Of a stretch of DNA of 64,000 bases, positions 24,969-33,442 are shown in pieces. The stretch's first letter is position 1, and each line of letters begins with the position of its first letter. The notes under the pieces were generated by a model, which did not search any database, was not told the DNA's origin, and worked only from the letters and a program-made list of their open reading frames with translations. This DNA is from Algoriphagus sp. NG3 (GTDB taxonomy: Bacteria > Bacteroidota > Bacteroidia > Cytophagales > Cyclobacteriaceae), in assembly GCF_034119865.1 (NCBI RefSeq), contig NZ_CP139421.1:4938501-5002500 (forward strand), written 5' to 3'. The translations under genes were made by a program, and so were the position numbers.

Positions 24969-26099
24969 ATGGCCAAAAAGAAAATAGACCAAAACATCAA
25001 TCAGGATAAGCTGTCTAAAAGCGCATATTCCCTTTTTGATTTTACCAAAAAAGAGAAATCATTTTTAATAGTTATCTGTGTTTTGATATCCATTGCAGGA
25101 TTATTGACTCCATATACCTATGCTGCCATGTGGTTTGGCTTTGCGCTGGCCGCATACTCTGCCATTGCCAATGACAGTATCCAGACTATCGGAACATTTA
25201 TTGCCTCCAACTATAACAAGAAATGGTACTGGCTCTGGCTGTTTATGGGGTTGATTTTTGTGGGTACGGTAACTTATAGCTGGTTTACTTATAATGGAGA
25301 TGTAAGTTACCAGAGGCTTAGTGTGCCTGGGCTGGATAAGGCACCTACCAGCTTTGTTTTCCTTCAGCTTGCGGCACCTATTGTACTTCTCATCATGACT
25401 AGAATGAGAATGCCGGTTTCCACTACGTTTCTCTTGTTGAACGTATTTACCTACAAGGCAGGTACGATCGTCAGTGTCATGTTCAAGAGTTTTGTGGGCT
25501 ATTTGTTGGCCTTTAGTATTGCCATGGTGGTCTGGTTTGTTTTGGAGCGTTTTGTGAAAAACTACCTCAAAGGAAAACCAGCGCCCTATTGGATTTTTCT
25601 ACAGTGGATCACCTCAGGGACACTTTGGGCAGTGTGGATCATGCAGGATGCGGCGAATATTGCAGTGTTTCTTCCGAGACAATTAAGCGTACTGGAATTC
25701 TCCGTTTATACCGGATTTGTATTTATAGGTCTGGGATTTCTTTTCTATCTCAAAGGGGATAAAATCCAAGGTATCGTCAATGAGAAGACCAGTGTGACCG
25801 ATGTCCGTGCAGCTACCATTGTGGATTTCGTCTATGCTATCATTCTGTTTTACTTCAAATTGTACAGTAATGTACCGATGAGTACTACCTGGGTATTTAT
25901 TGGATTACTTGGGGGAAGGGAAATAGCCATAGCACTTGGCAAACATGCCAAAGCGGAAAAACGTAATGCATGGCTGTTTAGAGCATTCAAGCTTGCCCGA
26001 AAGGATGTTTCCAAAGCATTTATAGGTTTGGTAGTGTCTTTGATACTTGCTTTCATCATCAACGATGGTGTGAGAAATGAAATCCTGGACTTTTTCTAG
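24969..26099 (+). CDS. divergent PiT-family inorganic phosphate transporter
   Basis: 376 residues, about ten membrane helices. The two PiT signature repeats are recognisable but altered: AIANDSIQTIGTFIASNY (about 63-80, for GANDxxNAxGT) and NVPMSTTWVFIGLLGGREIA (about 299-318, for the PVSTTH repeat), with MRMPVSTTFLLLN in the middle (about 147-159). PiT carriers bring phosphate (often as metal phosphate) in with H+ or Na+. The long polar segments and changed motifs make the substrate less certain. It diverges from the Na/Pi symporter gene over a 247-base AT-rich gap. Confidence 0.72.
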   Translation: MAKKKIDQNINQDKLSKSAYSLFDFTKKEKSFLIVICVLISIAGLLTPYTYAAMWFGFALAAYSAIANDSIQTIGTFIASNYNKKWYWLWLFMGLIFVGTVTYSWFTYNGDVSYQRLSVPGLDKAPTSFVFLQLAAPIVLLIMTRMRMPVSTTFLLLNVFTYKAGTIVSVMFKSFVGYLLAFSIAMVVWFVLERFVKNYLKGKPAPYWIFLQWITSGTLWAVWIMQDAANIAVFLPRQLSVLEFSVYTGFVFIGLGFLFYLKGDKIQGIVNEKTSVTDVRAATIVDFVYAIILFYFKLYSNVPMSTTWVFIGLLGGREIAIALGKHAKAEKRNAWLFRAFKLARKDVSKAFIGLVVSLILAFIINDGVRNEILDFF

Positions 26100-26105
26100 A
26101 CAACT

Positions 26106-26555
26106 TTGGATATAGAACTATACAGTCACGAGTACTTCATGAATGTAGCCCTAAAACAAGCCCGTCAGGCATTCGAAGAAGGGGAGATTCCAGTGGGTGC
26201 AGTCATCGTGTCTAAAAACCGGGTTATTGCCAAAGCATATAACCAGACAGAAAAACTCAACGATGTGACCGCCCACGCCGAAATGCTTGCCATCACTTCT
26301 GCGGCTAATTATATGGGGGCAAAATATCTGAATGATTGCAGACTCTACGTTACTTTAGAGCCTTGTGTCATGTGTGGAGGTGCGCTCTTTTGGTCTCAGA
26401 TCGCAGAGGTTCACTATGGGGCTTCAGATCCCAAAAGAGGCTTTTCACAAAACAATCCGGGTGTTCTGCATCCTAAAACAAAAGTCTTTTCAGGAAGCAT
26501 GGCCCAGGACTCGGAGCTTCTTTTGCAGGAATTTTTCAAAAAGCTGAGAAAATAA
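26106..26555 (+). CDS. tadA: tRNA-specific adenosine deaminase
   Basis: 149 residues. Zinc cytidine-deaminase fold with H57-A-E59 in VTAHAEMLAI and P-C87-x-x-C90 in TLEPCVMCGGAL. TadA converts A34 to inosine in tRNA-Arg(ACG). The first codon is TTG (26106); the next ATG (26139) would delete DIELYSHEYF, which fits the usual D-E-Y-F-M start of the family, so TTG is preferred. It follows the PiT-like gene by 6 bases in the same frame as its stop, so it is probably on the same transcript. Confidence 0.9.
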   Translation: MDIELYSHEYFMNVALKQARQAFEEGEIPVGAVIVSKNRVIAKAYNQTEKLNDVTAHAEMLAITSAANYMGAKYLNDCRLYVTLEPCVMCGGALFWSQIAEVHYGASDPKRGFSQNNPGVLHPKTKVFSGSMAQDSELLLQEFFKKLRK

Positions 26556-26659
26556 AAGGAAATTGCATCCTTGAGAACCTTTTTCTCGATGTCTTGGTTG
26601 CTTAGGCAGACAATTCGTAGAGTTTTAAATCAATCTTTTAACCTTAAATTAATAACAAA

Positions 26660-27271
26660 ATGGCTTTCGAACTCCCATCCTTACCTTACGCCACTACGGC
26701 ATTGGAACCACACATTGACGCAAGAACTATGGAAATCCACCATGGTAAACACCACAATGGATATGTAACTAACCTGAACAACGCAATAGCTGGATCCGAC
26801 CTGGAAAGCAAATCTCTGGAAGAGCTGCTTCAGGTAGTTGGATCAAATACAGCAGTAAGAAACAACGGTGGAGGACATTATAACCACAGCCTTTTCTGGA
26901 AAATCATGTCTCCTAATGGAGGTGGACCTGCTACAGGTGACTTAGGAAATGCCATCAATGCCAAGTTTGGTAACTTTGATGCGTTCAAAGAGGTTTTCAA
27001 TAAAGCCGCTGCTACACGATTTGGCTCTGGTTGGGCATGGTTGATCCTAACCGCTGCTGGTACCTTGGAAGTGGTGTCTACGGCAAACCAAGACAATCCA
27101 TTGATGGATGTAGCAGAAATCAAAGGCACCCCGATCATCGGTCTTGATGTATGGGAGCATGCATACTATTTGAATTACCAGAATTTGCGTCCAAATTACA
27201 TTGCGGCTTTTTGGAATGTGATCAATTGGGAGCAGGCAAATGCAAACTATGCTGAAGCATTGAAAAAATAA
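26660..27271 (+). CDS. sodA: superoxide dismutase, Mn-type features
   Basis: 203 residues, full length. Metal ligands: H27 (in MEIHHGKHH), H76 (in NHSLFW), D163 and H167 (in LDVWEHAYY). The Gly-Gly before H76 region and Gln144 in TANQDNP follow the Mn-enzyme pattern rather than the Fe-enzyme one, though cambialistic use is common in Bacteroidota. It converts superoxide to oxygen and peroxide in the cytoplasm; no signal peptide. Single gene closed by a terminator 23 bases on. Confidence 0.92.
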   Translation: MAFELPSLPYATTALEPHIDARTMEIHHGKHHNGYVTNLNNAIAGSDLESKSLEELLQVVGSNTAVRNNGGGHYNHSLFWKIMSPNGGGPATGDLGNAINAKFGNFDAFKEVFNKAAATRFGSGWAWLILTAAGTLEVVSTANQDNPLMDVAEIKGTPIIGLDVWEHAYYLNYQNLRPNYIAAFWNVINWEQANANYAEALKK

Positions 27272-27293
27272 GGTTCAGATAAGAATCTATAGG

Positions 27294-27326
27294 ATCCCCG
27301 GACAGTTAGTCTGGGGATTTTTTTTG
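27294..27326 (+). terminator. intrinsic terminator after sodA
   Basis: Stem ATCCCCGGAC / GTCTGGGGAT (one mismatch) with a 5-base loop, then eight T in a row. Confidence 0.85.
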
Positions 27327-27476
27327 TTCAAAGCTGAAATTATACTGTCCGATAGTGATACAGTTATTTTTTTGTCAACACAAAAAACTGCCAAATAGAG
27401 CTATTTTAGGCTGTTTTCCAGCCTTGGCATTTATTTTTCAAGAGGTGGCACATACGCACACACAATATCTATTGAA

Positions 27477-29909
27477 ATGAAAACGACCAATCTGCTATTT
27501 TTGACACTTTTTATCTACTTGCTCGGGGTAAGCACTCTAGCAGCCAAAGACCCAAGTATGATTATAGGTAAAATTGTAGATCAAAATGAAAAGCCCGTGC
27601 CTTATGCGAATGTGGCTTTGATCGATGCCAACTCCGGAAACCTTATAGATGGAGCCGTTTCTGATGAGGACGGGGTTTTTCAGATTGAATCTGTGAAAAC
27701 TGCTAAGGTTAAGCTGGTAGTATCCTCAATCGGATTTACACAATATGAGTCAGAAGTATTTGAACTTGCTCCGGGATCGAAGAAGGATTTTGGAAAAGTA
27801 ACTGTACAGGATGAAATGACTGGCCTGGATGAAGTCACTGTGAAATCCACCCGTCCCGAGATCATCATAGAACCTGATAAAACTACAATCAACGTGGAAG
27901 GTACTGTAATGGCCGAAGGCTCCAATGCGCTGGACGTAATAGGAAGATCCCCGGGAATATATGTGGATCAGGACGGGATAATCAACCTGAACGGAAGAGC
28001 CGGGGCGACAGTGATGATCAATGATCGGTTGACTTATATGAGTGCTACCGATCTGGCAAATTTCCTTCGTGCTATGCCAGCAGATAATATCAAAAGCATA
28101 GAAGTGATCAATAATCCATCAGCAAGGTTTGATGCGGAGGGTTCTGCCGGCGTGATCAATATCAAACTGAAAAAGAATACAGTGGACGGTATGTTTGGCA
28201 ATGTGCAAGCCGGATCCCTGTATAATGGTCAATGGCTTCCAAATACAGGCGTGGCGCTGAATGTGAAAAAAGGAAAGTGGAGCACCAATGCCAATTTGAA
28301 TTATAACCACTGGGGAAATTTCAATGACTTGGAGATCAATAGAAATTTTGCTCTCCCGGAAGGAGTTTCAAATTTTTTCCAAGACTCAAGAATTACTACC
28401 AGAAACAAAAACCTGTTTTTCAACGGAGCTGCTAACTATGAGATCAACGAAAACCAAAACCTGGCTATCAATATACAGGCATCTAGTTCCAATGATTCCA
28501 ATACAAGCAACTCGCTGACCACAATCACTTCTCCTGGGGCATCCGATATAAGCTATTTGGATTCAAAAAATGATTCGGATGGCAAAAGTAAACGGATATT
28601 TGCCAACCTGCATTACGATGCCAAGTTGGACACGTTGGGAACGAAGATCAGTGCGGATGTGGATTTTACCCGGATGAACTCAGACAGTGAGTCTATGCTG
28701 GCAAATATGCAATGGGCAGGAGAGGATATAGGGAATACCTTTGATTACAATATATTGACCCTCAATGATATGTATTATAATATATTCACCGCCAAAACGG
28801 ACTTTGTTAAGCCTGTAGGAAAGGGGAATACGCTGGAAGTTGGACTAAAAGGCAGCTGGGTCATGTCTGATAACAACCTGTACTTAAGTAGATCCGAGGA
28901 AGAAGGGCCATTTGTCCCTGACCCAAACAGTAACAGCTTTATCTATAATGAAAATGTCCTGGCGGCTTATGTATCCTATAAAGGGAAGTTGTCCAAAAAA
29001 CTTAGCTATCAAGTAGGCCTGAGAGGAGAACACTCCGATATCACCGGTAACTCAGTCACCCTAAACCAGGTAAATAAGCAGGATTACTTCAACTTATTTC
29101 CAAGTGCTTTTTTACAGCATAAAGTCAGTGATGATTATCAGATCGTCTATAATGTAAACCGCAGAATTACCAGACCAAATTACCGATTGCTGAATCCATT
29201 TGTGTATTACATAGATCCCTTGACCACGGAGACAGGCAACCCGAATCTGAAGCCACAATACTCTAATAATATTGAGATGAATCATGTGGTAAAAGGAGCT
29301 TATCAGTTTACATTGGGGTATAGTGAGACAGAGGATGCGTTTATGCAGGTGTTTTTGCAGAATGAAGAAGACCGCACCACGACCACTTATACCGATAATT
29401 TTGACAAAACCAGAAATGCCAACTTCAGAGCTATCGTTCCTGTAGAGATCAAGGACTGGTGGGCCACTTCCAATATGGCACAGGTGAGCTATAACCAATA
29501 CAAATCCCAGATTGGCGATGATTATCTAAATAGTTCAAATATCTCGTTTATGATTCGCTCCCAGCATAATCTGACCTTGCCTTGGGGATTCAAAGCGGAA
29601 GTGATGGGTATCTATCTGGGGCCACAGATCTGGGGACAGGGTGAGATAGCAGGATTTGGCTGGGTGGATGCCGGTGTGACCAAATCCATTATGAAGGATA
29701 AAATCACATTGTCTGTAAATGGAACGGACATTTTCCGAACCCAATTAATCAAAGCAGACATAGATTTCGCTGCAATGGATACCAATTTCCGTCAGTATCG
29801 CAGCAATCAGGGCGTAAGATTTACCTTGAAGTACAACTTCTCAAAGGGAGAAAGCTTCCGGGTGAAAAGTAACTCGGGAAGCTCAGAAGAGCGGAATAGA
29901 TTGGATTAA
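27477..29909 (+). CDS. outer-membrane beta-barrel family protein (TonB-receptor-like, OMP_b-brl_3 type)
   Basis: 810 residues. Signal peptide ends near STLAA. A carboxypeptidase-regulatory-like domain (about 28-115) holds MIIGKIVDQNEKPVPYANVA. The plug-like part (about 120-240) has DVIGRSPGIYVDQDGIINLN, GRAGATVMINDR and EVINNPSARFDAEGSAGVIN. The barrel (about 245-800) matches the OMP_b-brl_3 group: YNVNRRITRPNYRLLNPFVY and the GNPNLKPQYSNNIE turn. These resemble TonB-dependent receptors but their cargo is mostly unknown. The last residues RSNQGVRFTLKYNFSKG form the final strand, followed by a polar tail rich in Ser and Arg. Confidence 0.85.
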   Translation: MKTTNLLFLTLFIYLLGVSTLAAKDPSMIIGKIVDQNEKPVPYANVALIDANSGNLIDGAVSDEDGVFQIESVKTAKVKLVVSSIGFTQYESEVFELAPGSKKDFGKVTVQDEMTGLDEVTVKSTRPEIIIEPDKTTINVEGTVMAEGSNALDVIGRSPGIYVDQDGIINLNGRAGATVMINDRLTYMSATDLANFLRAMPADNIKSIEVINNPSARFDAEGSAGVINIKLKKNTVDGMFGNVQAGSLYNGQWLPNTGVALNVKKGKWSTNANLNYNHWGNFNDLEINRNFALPEGVSNFFQDSRITTRNKNLFFNGAANYEINENQNLAINIQASSSNDSNTSNSLTTITSPGASDISYLDSKNDSDGKSKRIFANLHYDAKLDTLGTKISADVDFTRMNSDSESMLANMQWAGEDIGNTFDYNILTLNDMYYNIFTAKTDFVKPVGKGNTLEVGLKGSWVMSDNNLYLSRSEEEGPFVPDPNSNSFIYNENVLAAYVSYKGKLSKKLSYQVGLRGEHSDITGNSVTLNQVNKQDYFNLFPSAFLQHKVSDDYQIVYNVNRRITRPNYRLLNPFVYYIDPLTTETGNPNLKPQYSNNIEMNHVVKGAYQFTLGYSETEDAFMQVFLQNEEDRTTTTYTDNFDKTRNANFRAIVPVEIKDWWATSNMAQVSYNQYKSQIGDDYLNSSNISFMIRSQHNLTLPWGFKAEVMGIYLGPQIWGQGEIAGFGWVDAGVTKSIMKDKITLSVNGTDIFRTQLIKADIDFAAMDTNFRQYRSNQGVRFTLKYNFSKGESFRVKSNSGSSEERNRLD

Positions 29910-29915
29910 TATGTT

Positions 29916-29952
29916 AAAAAAAGCTTTTCTCACACGGGAAAAGCTTTTTTAA
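29916..29952 (+). terminator. intrinsic terminator after the barrel protein
   Basis: A 13-bp perfect stem (AAAAAAGCTTTTC / GAAAAGCTTTTTT) with an 8-base loop, flanked by A and T runs; it could work on both strands. Confidence 0.85.
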
Positions 29953-29978
29953 TTTAGAGGAAAGGCTAACTTATAGCT

Positions 29979-31097
29979 ATGGAAAAACGAATATTATTAC
30001 CCTTGTTGTTGTGTTTTGTCGCCGGGTTTAATGAGGTGGTTTTTGCGCAGGATTTTTCAACCCTCGACCAATACTTAGATTCCGTAGCTGTTCATGACAA
30101 ATTCATGGGGAATCTGTTAATCGCCCACGACGGAGAAGTAATTTATGAGCGATCAATTGGATTCCAAGATATCGATTCAGGTGAAGAACTGACCAGTACA
30201 TCTAGGCTTCGCATAGGTTCTATCACCAAAATGTTCACCGCAGCATTAGTGCTCAAAAATGTGGAGGAGGGTAAATTAAGCCTTGATCAACCTCTTTCTG
30301 ACTTTTATCCCGAAGTAAAAAATGCCGAGAAAATCACAATAAGCAATTTGCTTCAGCATCGCAGTGGAATTCACAATTTCACCAATGACGAAGTCTATAT
30401 GACTTACTATCAAAGTGCTCAAAATGAGGGATCTATGGTAGAGAAAATTGTGGCTGCGGGATCTGATTTTGAACCTGATAGCAAAGGTGAATATTCCAAT
30501 TCCAATTTTGTGCTTCTGACTTATATTTTGGAGAAAGTGAATCAGTCATCCTATTCAGCACTGATCAAAGACAATATCGCTTCGCCCCTGAAGCTGAATA
30601 GTACTTATGTAGGTAAAAGCCCTCTTAAAGATGAAGCTAAATCCTATCAATTTGTTGAGGGAAAATGGGTCTTGGAGCCCTTCACAGATATGTCTGTTCC
30701 GGCCGGAGCAGGTGCGGTGGTATCCACCAGTGAGGACTTGTTAAGATTCATTGAAGGTCTTTTTGCAGGCAAAATTATTTCTCAGGAAAGCCTCGAACTG
30801 ATGAAAGAGATCAAAGACGGGTATGGAAGAGGAATGTTTCAATACCCCTACGCCGAGAAGAAATTTTATGGTCATACAGGAGGAATCGATGGGTTTCGTT
30901 CTCTGATAGGCTATTTTCCTAATGAAAAGCTGACAATTGTTACTCTTTCAAATGGGCTAAACTTTAATAGTAACGATATCACCATTGCCATGCTGCATAG
31001 CTATTTTGGCCATGAAGTGAGTATTCCAAGCTTTACCACCGTGGAGCTAAGTGAGGAGGAAATAGATCAATATGTGGGTGAATATTCTTCAGAGTAG
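29979..31097 (+). CDS. secreted beta-lactamase-family serine hydrolase, 3' end cut by an in-frame stop
   Basis: 372 residues up to a TAG at 31095. Signal peptide ends VVFA|Q. Class C-type catalytic motifs: S81-x-x-K84 in RIGSITKMF, Y172-S-N174 in EYSNSNF, and H-T-G-G in FYGHTGGIDGF. The catalytic domain is complete and ends near 352. Then comes IDQYVGEYSSE and the TAG. The same frame continues with a normal C-terminal beta domain to 31298, so the ancestral protein had about 439 residues. The catalytic part may still be made and work; the tail domain would be missing unless the stop is read through. Probably a peptidase or esterase rather than a true lactamase. Confidence 0.82.
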   Translation: MEKRILLPLLLCFVAGFNEVVFAQDFSTLDQYLDSVAVHDKFMGNLLIAHDGEVIYERSIGFQDIDSGEELTSTSRLRIGSITKMFTAALVLKNVEEGKLSLDQPLSDFYPEVKNAEKITISNLLQHRSGIHNFTNDEVYMTYYQSAQNEGSMVEKIVAAGSDFEPDSKGEYSNSNFVLLTYILEKVNQSSYSALIKDNIASPLKLNSTYVGKSPLKDEAKSYQFVEGKWVLEPFTDMSVPAGAGAVVSTSEDLLRFIEGLFAGKIISQESLELMKEIKDGYGRGMFQYPYAEKKFYGHTGGIDGFRSLIGYFPNEKLTIVTLSNGLNFNSNDITIAMLHSYFGHEVSIPSFTTVELSEEEIDQYVGEYSSE

Positions 31098-31298
31098 ATT
31101 CCACTTGTGTTTACTTTTGAAAGGCAGGGAAAAGTGTTTATTGCCAAGCCTTCTGGCCAGCAGGATACTCCTTTAGATGCGAAAGGGAATCATACCTTTG
31201 AGTTTTCTATGGCAGGCGCTATTTTCGAATTTGATCTGGCAAAGGGGGAAATGACCCTCAAGCAGGGTGGTGCTAGCATCACCTTCAAAAGAAATTAA
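31098..31298 (+). pseudogene. detached C-terminal domain of the serine hydrolase
   Basis: In the same frame as the serine hydrolase, right after its TAG: IPLVFTFERQGKVFIAKPSG, then LDAKGNHTFEFSMAGAIFEF and MTLKQGGASITFKRN. This is the small beta domain usual at the end of such hydrolases (Y-x-G-x-Y-S-S-x-Q-[IL]-P-L ... L-K-Q-G-G). The family normally has Gln where the TAG stands, a single C-to-T change from CAG. A GTG at 31107 could start it separately but no ribosome site supports that. Confidence 0.75.
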
Positions 31299-31338
31299 AG
31301 AAAAATAGCCAAGTGGATCGTTTGGCTATTTTTCTTTA
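31297..31338 (+). terminator. intrinsic terminator after the serine hydrolase
   Basis: A 16-bp perfect stem (AAAGAAAAATAGCCAA / TTGGCTATTTTTCTTT) with a 9-base loop. The left arm begins inside the TAA stop codon of the hydrolase frame, which supports 31298 as the original gene end. Confidence 0.88.
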
Positions 31339-31347
31339 ATGAAGTTA

Positions 31348-31530
31348 TTAAACCCGCATTATGCATTAGAAAATCTACTGCGTCTCCATCCGCCGCGGCG
31401 GACAAAATCAGTCGCTATGCTTCACTTTTCGCCCTCACCGTAGCGGTGCTACGACTCGATCTCCAAAGTGACTGATTTTCTTGCAGTTTGAACCCTCGCT
31501 ACGAATCCTAATGCCATAGTCCGGGTTAAA
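31348..31530. mobile_element. 183-bp palindromic MITE-like element
   Basis: The ends are imperfect inverted repeats: 31348-31369 and, reversed, 31508-31530 match at most positions (T-T-A-A-A-C-C-C-G ... G-C-A-T-T-A-G). Inside are the perfect 14-bp palindrome TCCGCCGCGGCGGA (31389-31402), a 10-bp inverted pair AAAATCAGTC / GACTGATTTT (31404-31413, 31470-31479), and a nested hairpin CGTAGC-GGT-GCTACG (31439-31453). There is no reading frame. Such layered palindromes between convergent genes are typical of non-autonomous repeats moved by a transposase elsewhere, or of structured interspersed RNA elements. Its repeat status in the genome cannot be seen from one copy. Confidence 0.55.
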
Positions 31531-31541
31531 TTGGTGAAGGT

Positions 31542-32702
31542 CTATTCTATTTCTACTTTATAAACCGTGTAGAAATCTTCTTCCACATCTGGATTTTCTC
31601 TGCCTAAAAACCACAGAGAACCTTCCCGGCTCACCAAAAGAATATTCAATTTGTCCGGAATTTCGGAGTCAGCCAGCAGCTTGCCTTCAAGGTCTAGAAT
31701 CTGATACCGAACTTTATATTTTTCATTCATACGGGCATAAAATTTATCCAATTCTGATCCAGACATATTTTCCCGTGACCGTATGGCATCCTCTTCATCA
31801 AAGCCAGTATTGTAGAATACCACCAGCTTGTCCCCGACTTTAGTCAGCTTCAGAATCATACCATAAGATGGGTCATAGCTAATCGCCCTTGGATCCGCTT
31901 TTTTAGGATCTTCTCCTTGATTCAGTTTATAATTTTGGAGTTGTAGCGGGATTCTATGCATGCGGGTGTAGGGAGAATCTAGCTCATGGATATTCAGAAA
32001 TGGATCTATGCCACTGATGACGTAGAGCTGGTCATTTACTATATCAAAGGTTGTGGAAATAGTGGTCGGTTCATGGGACATGTCGTTTTGGAAGATGCTC
32101 TCTGGATCAAGGTTCAGGAATTGCTCATAGTCTCCAGTCTTAGGATCCGCCCACACCAGCTGTAAAAATGTATCGTAAAATTCCGGTTGTGTTTTGTTGT
32201 AATCCCCCCGGGCAATCAGTCCAGCCAGAAGTATTTTGTCTTTGACAAAGTGAATCTCCCGATTGGCATCTGCTCTTCCGCTAAAGGGCTTGATATCATC
32301 ATTAGGGACTTTGACACTGTTTAGCAGGTTGCCATCGAGATCGTATTCAAAGATGCCAGAGCTGGAAACCACCTGGATATTTTTTGAAGAATTGAATCTG
32401 CCAGCGGCCATGGGATAAAACCCAAAGCCGTCGGGGGCATCCCTGTCTTTGCTGAATTCGCCTTTTATATTTCCGCCAAAATCGCTGCTGACAAACTTCA
32501 TGGTCTGACGATCAAAAAACAGAATCAATTCATCGGCTGGACTGACATCCATGAGAACCAGTTTGCCGATATAATTTACCTGTATTGAATCAGTGATAGC
32601 AATAGCATGATCTGTTTGCTCAGTTTGTGTAGAAGTGTTGGAGGGTTCGCATGCAAAGAAAGCAAATGCGAAAAAGATCAAGATTATAGGAAAAGCCTTC
32701 AT
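31542..32702 (-). CDS. DUF4221-like beta-propeller lipoprotein
   Basis: 386 residues from ATG 32702; a TTG at 32723 would only add a charged head. Lipobox AFAFFA|C. The mature part is made of repeated strands with D-x-x-G turns (FVSSDFGGNIKGEFSKD, GIFEYDLDGNLLNSVKVP, LDLEGKLLADSEIPDKLN), as in the DUF4221/six-bladed propeller lipoproteins expanded in Cyclobacteriaceae. It ends with the DFYTVYKVEIE strand. The role is unknown, probably outer surface or periplasm. A second protein of this type is encoded at 58658-59776. Confidence 0.65.
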   Translation of the reverse strand: MKAFPIILIFFAFAFFACEPSNTSTQTEQTDHAIAITDSIQVNYIGKLVLMDVSPADELILFFDRQTMKFVSSDFGGNIKGEFSKDRDAPDGFGFYPMAAGRFNSSKNIQVVSSSGIFEYDLDGNLLNSVKVPNDDIKPFSGRADANREIHFVKDKILLAGLIARGDYNKTQPEFYDTFLQLVWADPKTGDYEQFLNLDPESIFQNDMSHEPTTISTTFDIVNDQLYVISGIDPFLNIHELDSPYTRMHRIPLQLQNYKLNQGEDPKKADPRAISYDPSYGMILKLTKVGDKLVVFYNTGFDEEDAIRSRENMSGSELDKFYARMNEKYKVRYQILDLEGKLLADSEIPDKLNILLVSREGSLWFLGRENPDVEEDFYTVYKVEIE

Positions 32703-32812
32703 CGAATCGGAGTCTAGTTTCAACTAATCTATGCATTAGTTGCCTAATATCCGAATTTACTTACGAAAATTTCGCAGAATTTATTTTATGAGCTTCCTAA
32801 CTGCCGGATTTT

Positions 32813-33277
32813 TTATTCGAAATGATATAAGAATATCAACACACCGGTAAATGCAGGTTTTTTCTGGTCTTTGATTTCCAGTTTTACCTCTACTTCCGCT
32901 TTGACAGTTCCTCTTAGATTAGCCACATTTTTCAGCTTGGCAGCTAATCTTACCTCACTGTCCACCAACACCGGATTGGCAAATTTGAGAGATTCGATTC
33001 CGTAATTAATCATCATTTTGAGATTTCTTACGTCTACGATTTGATCCCAAAGATGTGGCACTATACTTAAAGTCAGATAGCCATGGGCTATCGTATTTCC
33101 AAAAGCGCCCTCAGCCTTAGCCCGCTCAGGATCCGTATGGATCCATTGATGATCGTGAGTAGCTTTTGCAAAGATATTGATCTGTTCCTGAGTGATATGG
33201 AAATACTCGGAGGTGCCGAGGCTTTGACCTATGTGCTGCTCGAACTCTTCAAAACTACCTATGATTACTGGGGGCAT
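32813..33277 (-). CDS. MaoC-family (R)-specific enoyl-CoA hydratase-like protein
   Basis: 154 residues, hot-dog fold. The hydratase-2 motif is complete: FAKATHDHQWIHTDPERAKA (about 36-55) with the catalytic Asp and His, followed by GNTIAHGYLTLSIVP. Members add water to trans-2-enoyl-CoA, or act in related dehydratase steps. Length is normal for the single-domain type. It stands alone, diverging from the DUF3857 pair with 165 bases between starts. Confidence 0.88.
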   Translation of the reverse strand: MPPVIIGSFEEFEQHIGQSLGTSEYFHITQEQINIFAKATHDHQWIHTDPERAKAEGAFGNTIAHGYLTLSIVPHLWDQIVDVRNLKMMINYGIESLKFANPVLVDSEVRLAAKLKNVANLRGTVKAEVEVKLEIKDQKKPAFTGVLIFLYHFE

Positions 33278-33442
33278 TCCTTACTTGTTTGGTAAAAAAC
33301 CAAAATAGAGAAGTTTTAACGGGATTTACAAGAATTTTGATTCGATCGGGTGAAGATTTTGTGGGGAAAGAAAGCGCTGAGTTTCACTAAAAAGTTTTCG
33401 TATTTCATGTTTAGTTTTTATAAAAATCTTTTACTTTGACAA

